From Zobellia uliginosa (GTDB taxonomy: Bacteria; Bacteroidota; Bacteroidia; Flavobacteriales; Flavobacteriaceae), in contig NZ_FTOB01000001.1 in NCBI RefSeq assembly GCF_900156625.1, positions 124,001-188,000 on the forward strand: DNA of 64,000 bases, written 5' to 3'. The position numbers and the translations under genes were made by a program. Numbering within the stretch: the stretch's first letter is position 1; every line of letters starts with the position of its first letter. Shown one piece after another: positions 54,343 through 61,782 of this stretch. Below the pieces are notes generated by a model. It was given only the letters and a program-made list of their open reading frames with translations. It ran no database searches and was not told the origin of the DNA.

Positions 54343-55236
54343 CTATCCATTGTTGGCCAAGGCCATTAAGTATTTTTTAGGGGTGGTACCGTATTTCTTT
54401 TTAAAAGCCGAAATAAAGTGACTTGCCGTGCTATACCCCACTTTTAGTCCCACTTCATTTACATTGTGCTGACCCGTTTCCAGCATTTTACGCGCATATT
54501 CCATTTTATAGTCGAACAAGAAGCTAAACACCGAGTCGCCATATATTTGCTTAAAACCCTCTTTCAGTTTTTTGAGCGACAAACCTATTTCTTCGGAAAG
54601 TTCTGTAAGCGTAGGTGGTTCGGCCATACGGGCAATGATTATTTCCTTGGCCTTTCGAATACGCCTTACGTTATCTTCATCTACCAAAAACGGACACTGT
54701 TCAATATCGGCATCATCACTTTTGTTGAAGTATAAGGAAATCAGCTCGTAAACCTTACCCTTGATATAAAGTTCTTTAATGGAAGGATGAAGATTGTAAT
54801 TCATCATCTGACTTAAGATTACGGCTATAGCCGGGCTCACACCTTCTTGGGCATAGTACTTTTTATCTTTGTTCTCGGCACTTAAAAACGGAATGTAATC
54901 CGCCTCTTTCGAAAACAGGGAATGGAACTTCCGTATCGTCATGACTACCGACACCAACCACGAATTCGGCTCCAATTTCAAGTCCATGGGCAAATCGATT
55001 TGCGTATTGTAAAGCAGTAATGAATTCTCTTCAGAAACCTCAAGATGGTAATTGCCCTGATTGAATACAAATCGGGCCTTTCCCTTCAAACAAAAATGAA
55101 ACTGAATATAACTACTATCGATATCACGCACTACATGTTGGGTTTCAACAGTATCGTTTTGAATTTTAAGCACATAAAACCCGTCTTCGATAAGCACTTC
55201 CTGAAATGAACCTTGAGCGATATTTTTTCCTTCCAT
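54343..55236 (-). CDS. AraC family regulator, PchR-like
   Basis: 297 residues from ATG 55236 (TTG 55245 is the alternative). N-terminal beta-rich sensor (about 15-180; SSYIQFHFCLKGKARFVFN) as in PchR, the siderophore-responsive AraC regulator. The C-terminal double helix-turn-helix (about 195-297) has LTELSEEIGLSLKKLKEGFK and VGLKVGYSTASHFISAFKKKYGTTP. It is divergent from hemA, and its position suggests control of the heme operon by heme, iron or a chelator. A -7 box (55310-55317) and two palindromes occupy the 205-base gap. Confidence 0.92.
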   Translation of the reverse strand: MEGKNIAQGSFQEVLIEDGFYVLKIQNDTVETQHVVRDIDSSYIQFHFCLKGKARFVFNQGNYHLEVSEENSLLLYNTQIDLPMDLKLEPNSWLVSVVMTIRKFHSLFSKEADYIPFLSAENKDKKYYAQEGVSPAIAVILSQMMNYNLHPSIKELYIKGKVYELISLYFNKSDDADIEQCPFLVDEDNVRRIRKAKEIIIARMAEPPTLTELSEEIGLSLKKLKEGFKQIYGDSVFSFLFDYKMEYARKMLETGQHNVNEVGLKVGYSTASHFISAFKKKYGTTPKKYLMALANNG

Positions 55237-55258
55237 ATAAAACAAGAATTGGCCAGTT

Positions 55259-55283
55259 TCTATTTAGAAACGTTCTAAATAGA
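55259..55283. promoter_or_regulatory. Perfect 11-base inverted repeat in the araC/hemA intergenic region
   Basis: Left arm TCTATTTAGAA (55259-55269), three-base spacer, right arm its exact reverse complement (55273-55283). A second, different palindrome follows 1 base later. It lies just downstream of the AraC gene's -7 box, where a bound protein would block transcription. Confidence 0.6.
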
Positions 55284-55284
55284 C

Positions 55285-55303
55285 ACACTGTAAAGCACAG
55301 TGT
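55285..55303. promoter_or_regulatory. Second palindrome in the araC/hemA intergenic region
   Basis: ACACTGT and ACAGTGT with spacer AAAGC. It overlaps the expected transcription start of the AraC gene. Confidence 0.5.
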
Positions 55304-55309
55304 TTCCTA

Positions 55310-55317
55310 CAAAATTA
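55310..55317 (-). promoter_or_regulatory. -7 promoter box of the PchR-like gene
   Basis: Minus strand TAATTTTG (TAnnTTTG). The start would be near 55303, leaving a leader of about 67 bases that contains both palindromes. Confidence 0.4.
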
Positions 55318-55412
55318 CTGGTTTTCAACGGATTTATATCCATATACAACTAAAAAACCCCTAAACGACACTTATTGTTCTTCTAGCGTTACTTTTATAA
55401 GCATAAGCCACT

Positions 55413-55420
55413 TATTTTTG
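55413..55420 (+). promoter_or_regulatory. -7 promoter box of the hemA operon
   Basis: TATTTTTG (TAnnTTTG), 21 bases ahead of ATG 55442; leader of about 15 bases. Confidence 0.45.
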
Positions 55421-55441
55421 TGTTCGCTTTGAAAAGCTTTC

Positions 55442-56698
55442 ATGAAAGATTACCATATTTCAAAAAACAACTCGTTCTATACCATTGGCCTTAGCTACTT
55501 AAAAGCTGACGCCGAGGTACGTGGCAAATTCAGCTTAAACGATGCCGCCATGGAGAACATTTTGGTCGAAGCCAAAAAATTGGGCATTGACGGTCTCTTA
55601 GTGACCTCCACTTGTAACCGTACCGAACTTAACGGTTTTGCCCAACACCCCTTTCAACTGATCAAATTACTTTGCGACAACACCTCTGGTTCCGTCGAGG
55701 AGTTTCAAGAGGTAGCCTATATCTACAAGAACAACGATGCGATCAATCATCTCTTTCGCGTAGGCACTGGTTTAGATAGCCAGATTTTGGGCGATTTTGA
55801 AATCATCAGTCAATTGAGGGCCAGCTTCAACCGCTCTAAAAAACACGGCATTGCAAATCCGTTTGTCGAACGCCTTTGCAACTCGGTCATTCAAGCTAGC
55901 AAGCGCATCAAGAACGAAACCGAAATTTCTTCTGGCGCCACATCGGTCTCCTTTGCATCGGTACGTTATATCATGGAGAACGTTGCCGATATCTCGGCGA
56001 AAAACATCTTGCTCTTCGGTACGGGTAAAATTGGCCGGAACACTTGTGAGAACCTGATCAAGCATACAAAAAACACACATATTACCCTTATTAACCGCAC
56101 CAAGGACAAGGCGGAAAAAATTGCGGGTAAATTTCACTTGGTGGTCAAAGATTACGGAGACCTACAAACCGAGATTCGTTCTACCGACGTACTAATCGTA
56201 GCAACAGGTGCGCAATCGCCTACCATATCAAAAGAGCTCATCCATACCAAAAAGCCCCTTTTGATCTTAGACCTTTCCATTCCGAAGAATGTTTCCGACA
56301 ATGTAGAAGATCTTGACAATGTTACCTTGGTACACTTAGACCAGCTTTCCCGAATTACCGACGACACCCTAGAGCGCAGAAAGCAATATATTCCCGAAGC
56401 GGAAATTATTATAGACGAGGTGAAAGGAGATTTCATCCAATGGCTTGAAACCCGTAAATTCGCCCCCGTCATCAAGGCCTTGAAAAAGAAGCTCAAAACA
56501 ATGAAAGACGAAGAAATGGACTATCAGTCCAAAAAACTATCGGATTTCAACGAGCAACAGGCCGATGTAATATCCAATAGAATCATTCAAAAAATAACCA
56601 AGCAGTTCGCCAATCATCTCAAAGACGACAATGTCGATTCTGACACCAGTCTAGAACTCATTCAAAAAGTCTTCCAACTCGAACTCGACACTCCATGA
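55442..56698 (+). CDS. hemA: Glutamyl-tRNA reductase
   Basis: 418 residues. LLVTSTCNRTELNG contains the catalytic Cys, GSVEEFQEVAYIYKN the family block, and LLFGTGKIGRNTCENL the NADPH site; a helical dimerisation domain ends it. It makes glutamate-1-semialdehyde, committing glutamyl-tRNA to heme. First gene of the operon; its stop overlaps the hemC start by 4 bases (ATGA). The operon's promoter has a TATTTTTG box and lies next to the palindromes. Confidence 0.96.
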   Translation: MKDYHISKNNSFYTIGLSYLKADAEVRGKFSLNDAAMENILVEAKKLGIDGLLVTSTCNRTELNGFAQHPFQLIKLLCDNTSGSVEEFQEVAYIYKNNDAINHLFRVGTGLDSQILGDFEIISQLRASFNRSKKHGIANPFVERLCNSVIQASKRIKNETEISSGATSVSFASVRYIMENVADISAKNILLFGTGKIGRNTCENLIKHTKNTHITLINRTKDKAEKIAGKFHLVVKDYGDLQTEIRSTDVLIVATGAQSPTISKELIHTKKPLLILDLSIPKNVSDNVEDLDNVTLVHLDQLSRITDDTLERRKQYIPEAEIIIDEVKGDFIQWLETRKFAPVIKALKKKLKTMKDEEMDYQSKKLSDFNEQQADVISNRIIQKITKQFANHLKDDNVDSDTSLELIQKVFQLELDTP

Positions 56699-58281
56699 GC
56701 AAGGTCATACGAATCGGTACACGCGATAGCGAATTAGCGCTATGGCAGGCAAATACCGTTAAAAACAAACTTGAAGCTTTAGGTCATAAAACTACATTGG
56801 TTCCCGTAAAATCTACAGGAGACTTGGTTCTTGACAAACCGCTGTACGAACTGGGTATTACCGGTATTTTTACCAAAACCCTTGACGTAGCCATGCTCAA
56901 TGGCGATATCGACATAGCCGTACACAGCATGAAAGATGTACCGACGGCCCTTCCAAAGGGCATCGTACAGGCCGCCGTATTGGAGCGCGCCAACTTTCTT
57001 GACATACTGGCCTTTAAAAAGAACGAAGAGTTCATGGGCGAAAGGGATGCTATAATCGCTACCGGAAGCCTTCGCCGAAAGGCACAATGGCTCAACCGCT
57101 ACCCGACCCATACCGTGGTCGACCTTAGGGGCAATATCAATAGCCGGTACGAAAAACTAGAGAACAACGATTGGAACGGTGCCATTTTTGCCGCCGCCGG
57201 TCTTGAACGCATCGGTCTCGAGCCCGAAAACACCATTGGCCTCACCTGGATGGTACCCGCACCCGCACAAGGTGCCATAATGGTCGTTGCCAAAGAAGAT
57301 GATGAGTTTATTCGCGAAGCCTGCGCCGAAATCAACCATGAACCAACGGAAATATGTACCAAACTCGAACGTGAGTTCCTTCGTATTTTAGAAGGAGGCT
57401 GTTCGGCTCCCATAGGGGCTTTGGCGACCATTAGCAAAGAAAACGAAGTAAGCCTAAAAGGGGTGCTCCTGACCGTTGATGGCAAGAAAAAACTAGAGGC
57501 CGAGTTCACGGCTCCCTTGGGCAAGCATTCCTACTTGGCCAAAGACTGTGCGAACAGCATCCTTAGCCGTGGAGGAAAGCTACTTATGACTTACGCTACG
57601 GACATTGTTGAAAACACCAAAATATTTTCAACGAGAACCCTTACCCCCGATCAGATCAACCTTTTTGACCAAAGCATCAAGGTGAAATCGGAAGATTTTA
57701 TCAAGATCAGTCCTAACCGAATTTCCAGCCTTATCCTAAAGAAAGAAATTCAAAACGTAATCATTACAAGCCAGAATACGGTAGAGGCGATTTTAAAAAG
57801 CGTATCCCCCGAAGAATTGAAGTTTAAGAACATCTATTGTGTAGGCGGAAAGACCAAGCGCATGATCAAGCGTTATATCGGCCCTGTAAAACACCAAGAA
57901 AAAGACGCTAAAAACTTGGCCAAATATTTGGTGGAATATATGGAAGGAACCGAGGTCACTTATTTCTGCAGCAACCTTAGACTTGACCACCTGCCCACCG
58001 TCTTGGCCGAGAACAATATTAAGGTAAGGGAAATCGAGGCCTATACCACCAAACACGCTCCCACGGAAGTAGAGGACAGTGTTGAAGGCATCATGTTTTA
58101 CAGCCCCTCGACCATTACCAGCTATTTACTGAAGAACAGCCCCGACAACAGAGTGGCCTACTGTATTGGAGACACCACGGCCGAGGAAGCAAGAAAACAC
58201 TTTAAGACGGTTTATGTAGCCAAAATTCCTACGGTAGAGAGCGTTATCGACTTGGTGAACCAGACCTACGGTAAGGATTAA
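56695..58281 (+). CDS. hemCD: Fused hydroxymethylbilane synthase / uroporphyrinogen-III synthase
   Basis: 528 residues. Residues 1-305 are HemC: RIGTRDSELALWQA, PVKSTGDLVLD, the KDVPT loop and EGGCSAPIGA with the Cys that carries the dipyrromethane cofactor. Residues about 306-528 are HemD-like (FSTRTLTPDQ ... FYSPSTITSYLL ... IGDTTAEEARKH), which closes the ring. The order and lack of a stop make this a fusion that channels hydroxymethylbilane. Overlaps hemA by 4 bases. Confidence 0.95.
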   Translation: MSKVIRIGTRDSELALWQANTVKNKLEALGHKTTLVPVKSTGDLVLDKPLYELGITGIFTKTLDVAMLNGDIDIAVHSMKDVPTALPKGIVQAAVLERANFLDILAFKKNEEFMGERDAIIATGSLRRKAQWLNRYPTHTVVDLRGNINSRYEKLENNDWNGAIFAAAGLERIGLEPENTIGLTWMVPAPAQGAIMVVAKEDDEFIREACAEINHEPTEICTKLEREFLRILEGGCSAPIGALATISKENEVSLKGVLLTVDGKKKLEAEFTAPLGKHSYLAKDCANSILSRGGKLLMTYATDIVENTKIFSTRTLTPDQINLFDQSIKVKSEDFIKISPNRISSLILKKEIQNVIITSQNTVEAILKSVSPEELKFKNIYCVGGKTKRMIKRYIGPVKHQEKDAKNLAKYLVEYMEGTEVTYFCSNLRLDHLPTVLAENNIKVREIEAYTTKHAPTEVEDSVEGIMFYSPSTITSYLLKNSPDNRVAYCIGDTTAEEARKHFKTVYVAKIPTVESVIDLVNQTYGKD

Positions 58282-58343
58282 TTAGTTTTACGATTGGAAT
58301 AAAAAAAACGGACTTCCCCTTCTAAGGGAATCAAAATACAGCT

Positions 58344-59378
58344 ATGTCACTAAAGAACGACCTTTTTCTTAGGGCCCTAAGGGGCGAAACGGTTGATCGT
58401 CCACCGGTTTGGATGATGCGCCAAGCCGGAAGATATCTTCCCGAGTTTATGGAAATCAGAAAGAAGTACGATTTCTTCACGCGCTGCCAGACCCCTGAAT
58501 TGGCTTCGGAAATTACCGTACAGCCGATTCGCAGGTTCGGTATGGACGCCGCCATTCTTTTTAGCGACATCTTGGTCATACCCCAGGCCATGAATATCGA
58601 GGTAGAGATGAAGCCGAACTTTGGCCCCTACCTGCCCAACCCTATTCGCTCTCAAAAAGACCTTGATAGCGTTATCGTTCCCGACGTGAACGAGACTTTG
58701 GGCTATGTAATGGACGCCATAAAGCTTACCAAGGAAAAACTGAACAACGAAGTACCGCTAATCGGTTTTGCCGGATCACCTTGGACCATTCTGTGTTATT
58801 GTGTACAAGGACAAGGGAGCAAGACCTTCGACAAGGCCAAAGAACTTTGCTTTACCCAACCGGTAGTGGCCCACGAACTATTACAAAAAATAACGGATAC
58901 CACCATTGCCTATCTAAAGGCGAAAGTCAAGGCCGGCGTAGACGCCGTACAGGTTTTCGATTCTTGGGGCGGTATGTTATCCCCCACCGATTACAATGAG
59001 TTTTCTTGGCAGTATATCCAACAGATCATCGACGCCCTAAAAGACGAAAGTCCCGTTATCGTATTCGGTAAAGGTTGCTGGTTCGCCCTAGGCGACATGG
59101 CCAAATCGGGAGCGGCCGCTCTTGGTGTTGATTGGACCTGTTCCGCACGAAACGCACGATACCTCACCGGAGGAAAGGCTACCTTACAAGGTAATTTTGA
59201 CCCCGCCCGATTGCTCTCGCCTCCTGCCGAAATAAAGAAGATGGTAACACAGATGATCAATGAATTCGGTAAAGACAGTTATATCGCCAATCTCGGTCAT
59301 GGTATTTTGCCCAACGTTCCCGTAGAAAACGCAAAAGCTTTTATCGACGCGGTAAAAGAATGGAAGCCCGTAAGCTAG
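58344..59378 (+). CDS. hemE: Uroporphyrinogen decarboxylase
   Basis: 344 residues. [17 protein letters not shown] is the family signature with the substrate-binding Arg residues, and [23 protein letters not shown] and [11 protein letters not shown] follow in order. Converts uroporphyrinogen III to coproporphyrinogen III. 62 bases after hemCD; a GNAT gene follows at 13 bases. Confidence 0.97.
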   Translation: MSLKNDLFLRALRGETVDRPPVWMMRQAGRYLPEFMEIRKKYDFFTRCQTPELASEITVQPIRRFGMDAAILFSDILVIPQAMNIEVEMKPNFGPYLPNPIRSQKDLDSVIVPDVNETLGYVMDAIKLTKEKLNNEVPLIGFAGSPWTILCYCVQGQGSKTFDKAKELCFTQPVVAHELLQKITDTTIAYLKAKVKAGVDAVQVFDSWGGMLSPTDYNEFSWQYIQQIIDALKDESPVIVFGKGCWFALGDMAKSGAAALGVDWTCSARNARYLTGGKATLQGNFDPARLLSPPAEIKKMVTQMINEFGKDSYIANLGHGILPNVPVENAKAFIDAVKEWKPVS

Positions 59379-59391
59379 ACCCGCATCGACT

Positions 59392-59943
59392 ATGGAAAAC
59401 GAAAACACCCGGATTGCCCTTTTCGAGCACTTTTCCATAGAAGCCATACATGAAAAGTACGCTTGGCGTATCTGCGACTTCGTTACGGTAAACACCAAGC
59501 GTTTACAGCGCTATTTTCCAAAAACCTTGGCCGCGAACCTAAATCCCAACCTTTCGCAAATATTTGTGGAAGAAAAAGTACGCGAGTACATGAAAAAAGA
59601 GGAGTTTCTTTTTGTACTCAAAGACAATAAAAGCCGAACCCTTATCGGACTTGTCTATATCAAGGAACTGGACTGGGAGAAACGACAGGCCGAATTGGCC
59701 TACTGCATAGGATATCAATACGAAGGAAAGGGCATCACTTCGCTGGCCGTAGATACCTTATCGAAGTACGCCATTAAGGAATTAGGACTCAAGACACTCA
59801 ACATCATCGTCCATAAAACCAACATAGGTAGTGTAAGAGTTGCCGAAAAATGCGGCTACACATGGCGAAAGCAACTCCCCAAAGAACACACCCCGCCTAA
59901 TGAAGCCCCTCTTGACATGGAGCTCTATGTACTTTCGGTATAA
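59392..59943 (+). CDS. GNAT family N-acetyltransferase (RimJ/RimL-like) inside the heme operon
   Basis: 183 residues; GYQYEGKGITSLAVDTLSKYA supplies the pyrophosphate-binding loop and NIGSVRVAEKCGYTWR the C-terminal motif of RimJ/RimL/SpeG-type acetyltransferases. It probably acetylates a protein N-terminus or amine. The 13-base gap to hemE and 105 to hemF place it in the heme operon; I recall a GNAT at this place in other Flavobacteria, but its target is unknown. Confidence 0.9.
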   Translation: MENENTRIALFEHFSIEAIHEKYAWRICDFVTVNTKRLQRYFPKTLAANLNPNLSQIFVEEKVREYMKKEEFLFVLKDNKSRTLIGLVYIKELDWEKRQAELAYCIGYQYEGKGITSLAVDTLSKYAIKELGLKTLNIIVHKTNIGSVRVAEKCGYTWRKQLPKEHTPPNEAPLDMELYVLSV

Positions 59944-60048
59944 AATCGTAGCTTACTAAAATAAACCGCTTTTGTCGAGCATATCGCTTCATAGCTTCCC
60001 CCGTAAGTCGTAAATTTACAGCCGATTCGCATAAAACCATTTCTCTTG

Positions 60049-60951
60049 ATGAAAGACAAATTCTTTAGCTACATTCAAAACCTTCAAGATTCGATTACCA
60101 ACAAGCTTGAGGAAATCGATGGTAAAGTCAAGTTTCACGAAGACCTATGGGAGCGGCCGGAAGGTGGCGGTGGACGCACCCGCGTCATCGAGAACGGAGA
60201 CGTTTTTGAAAAGGGAGGGGTAAACATATCTGCCGTACACGGCGCTTTGCCCAAAAGCATGCAGACCTACTTTGGTGTTGAAGATGCCGATTTTTATGCC
60301 TGTGGGTTGAGTTTGGTGCTACACCCGAAAAATCCCATGGTACCCACTGTTCATGCCAACTGGCGGTATTTTGAAATGTACGACAAGGAAGGAAACATTG
60401 TAGATCAATGGTTCGGCGGCGGACAAGACCTAACCCCTTACTACCTTTTTGATGAAGACGCCATTCATTTTCATACCGTGTGCAAGGCCGCCTGCGATAC
60501 ACATGACCCCAATTTCTACTCATTGTATAAGAAGAAATGTGACGATTATTTTTGGAATGCCCACAGAAATGAAGCTCGGGGTATAGGCGGACTCTTTTTC
60601 GACTATTGCAAGGCTACCGAAGGGATGGACATGCAGAATTGGTACGATTTTGTGACCGAAGTAGGCAACAGCTTTTTAGAAAGTTATGTGCCAATCGTTT
60701 TAAAAAGAAAAAACCTGGACTACACTTCTGAACAAAGGGACTGGCAAGAAATCAGAAGAGGACGTTACGTTGAATTCAACTTGGTTCACGATAAAGGCAC
60801 CTTGTTCGGCCTAAAGACGAACGGGAGAATAGAAAGCATTTTAATGAGTTTGCCCCCCCATGTTCAATGGCGCTATGATCACCAGCCGGAAAGCGGCAGT
60901 GAAGAAGAGCGCTTACTCAACATTCTTAAGTCTCCGAAGGACTGGGTATAA
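60049..60951 (+). CDS. hemF: Coproporphyrinogen III oxidase, aerobic
   Basis: 300 residues from ATG 60049 (TTG 60046 is adjacent). PTVHANWRYFEMYD and WFGGGQDLTPYYLFDEDAIHFH are the HemF signature with active-site His and Asp, and RRGRYVEFNLVHDKGTLFGL follows. It converts coproporphyrinogen III to protoporphyrinogen IX using O2. HemJ (39848) would then take over. Confidence 0.97.
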   Translation: MKDKFFSYIQNLQDSITNKLEEIDGKVKFHEDLWERPEGGGGRTRVIENGDVFEKGGVNISAVHGALPKSMQTYFGVEDADFYACGLSLVLHPKNPMVPTVHANWRYFEMYDKEGNIVDQWFGGGQDLTPYYLFDEDAIHFHTVCKAACDTHDPNFYSLYKKKCDDYFWNAHRNEARGIGGLFFDYCKATEGMDMQNWYDFVTEVGNSFLESYVPIVLKRKNLDYTSEQRDWQEIRRGRYVEFNLVHDKGTLFGLKTNGRIESILMSLPPHVQWRYDHQPESGSEEERLLNILKSPKDWV

Positions 60952-60968
60952 ATTTATAAGGCCTCATT

Positions 60969-61139
60969 ATGTCAAAAAAAGGCAAAGAAAAAAATAAGGC
61001 CAACAAGGCCAAACACACCAAGCTTCTGAACAGAAAGAAAAACAAGCTCAAATCAGAAAAGCTGAACCGTAAGCAGCGTCTGAAAGAGATCATTTCGCTG
61101 AGTAAGCAAAAAGAAAATCGATCCAGAGATCATGAGTAA
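60969..61139 (+). CDS. Lysine-rich 56-residue microprotein
   Basis: ATG 60969 starts a 56-residue ORF 17 bases after hemF, with about 19 Lys and 6 Arg, no hydrophobic core and a repeat feel (NKAKH, NRKKNKLKSEKLNRKQ). Its TAA lies inside the next gene: the two overlap by 8 bases (ATGAGTAA), so coupling is likely. Such highly basic small proteins tend to bind nucleic acids or ribosomes. No family recognised. Confidence 0.55.
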   Translation: MSKKGKEKNKANKAKHTKLLNRKKNKLKSEKLNRKQRLKEIISLSKQKENRSRDHE

Positions 61140-61782
61140 GCAAAAACCATTGCGTTTTTTCTTTTCGGGGGTAGTCCATTCTACCGCCTACCTCCTTATT
61201 TCCCTATGTTTATTATCGTCTTGCCAGTCGAAAAAAACCAAAAGCGACCTAGACATCGTCTTTACCCAAGATACCCTAAACGTAGGCTACACCTATTGGT
61301 GGGAAGAATCAGGCCCCTTCATCGGCTACTGCGGAAAAGAATACGGATTGGTATTTTCTGGTATCATTACACAAATCGATTCCCCCACCAATGAAGCCGC
61401 CCCACTGTATATCTCCCAACGCGGGACCATAGCCATTGAGAAAGTCTATAAGATAAAGCCTTTGGAAAGTCAGAGCTATGCCAATCAAAAATACTTTGTT
61501 TCCGATTGCTTCAACAACCTCGATGTGTCGGTAGGGGATAAAGTACTGGTGTTCTGCTACGATTATGAAGATCAAATCAGCATCCCAGGACCCAACTCGA
61601 TTGTTCCCATCAGTGATTTCGACCACCCTTTGGTTCAAGCGACCAAACGGTATATCGATGTAGATGAAGATGCGGCGGCCATAAAAAGGGATTCTAGCCT
61701 CTGGTCGGCCTACGGCTATGGCGAACAAGTGGACCAGCTGCTACGCTGCAAAGAACATACCGAAAATCCTATTTCCAAGTAA
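61132..61782 (+). CDS. Unrecognised lipoprotein, 216 residues
   Basis: Signal and lipobox ending at Cys31 (CLLSSC). The mature part has YTYWWEESGPFIGYCGKEYGLVFSGIITQIDSP, an OB-like strand pattern also seen in flavobacterial lipoproteins, and VSVGDKVLVFCYDYEDQISIPGP, with three further Cys. Function unknown. It overlaps the microprotein by 8 bases and the convergent helicase gene by 14 bases. Confidence 0.75.
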   Translation: MSKQKPLRFFFSGVVHSTAYLLISLCLLSSCQSKKTKSDLDIVFTQDTLNVGYTYWWEESGPFIGYCGKEYGLVFSGIITQIDSPTNEAAPLYISQRGTIAIEKVYKIKPLESQSYANQKYFVSDCFNNLDVSVGDKVLVFCYDYEDQISIPGPNSIVPISDFDHPLVQATKRYIDVDEDAAAIKRDSSLWSAYGYGEQVDQLLRCKEHTENPISK

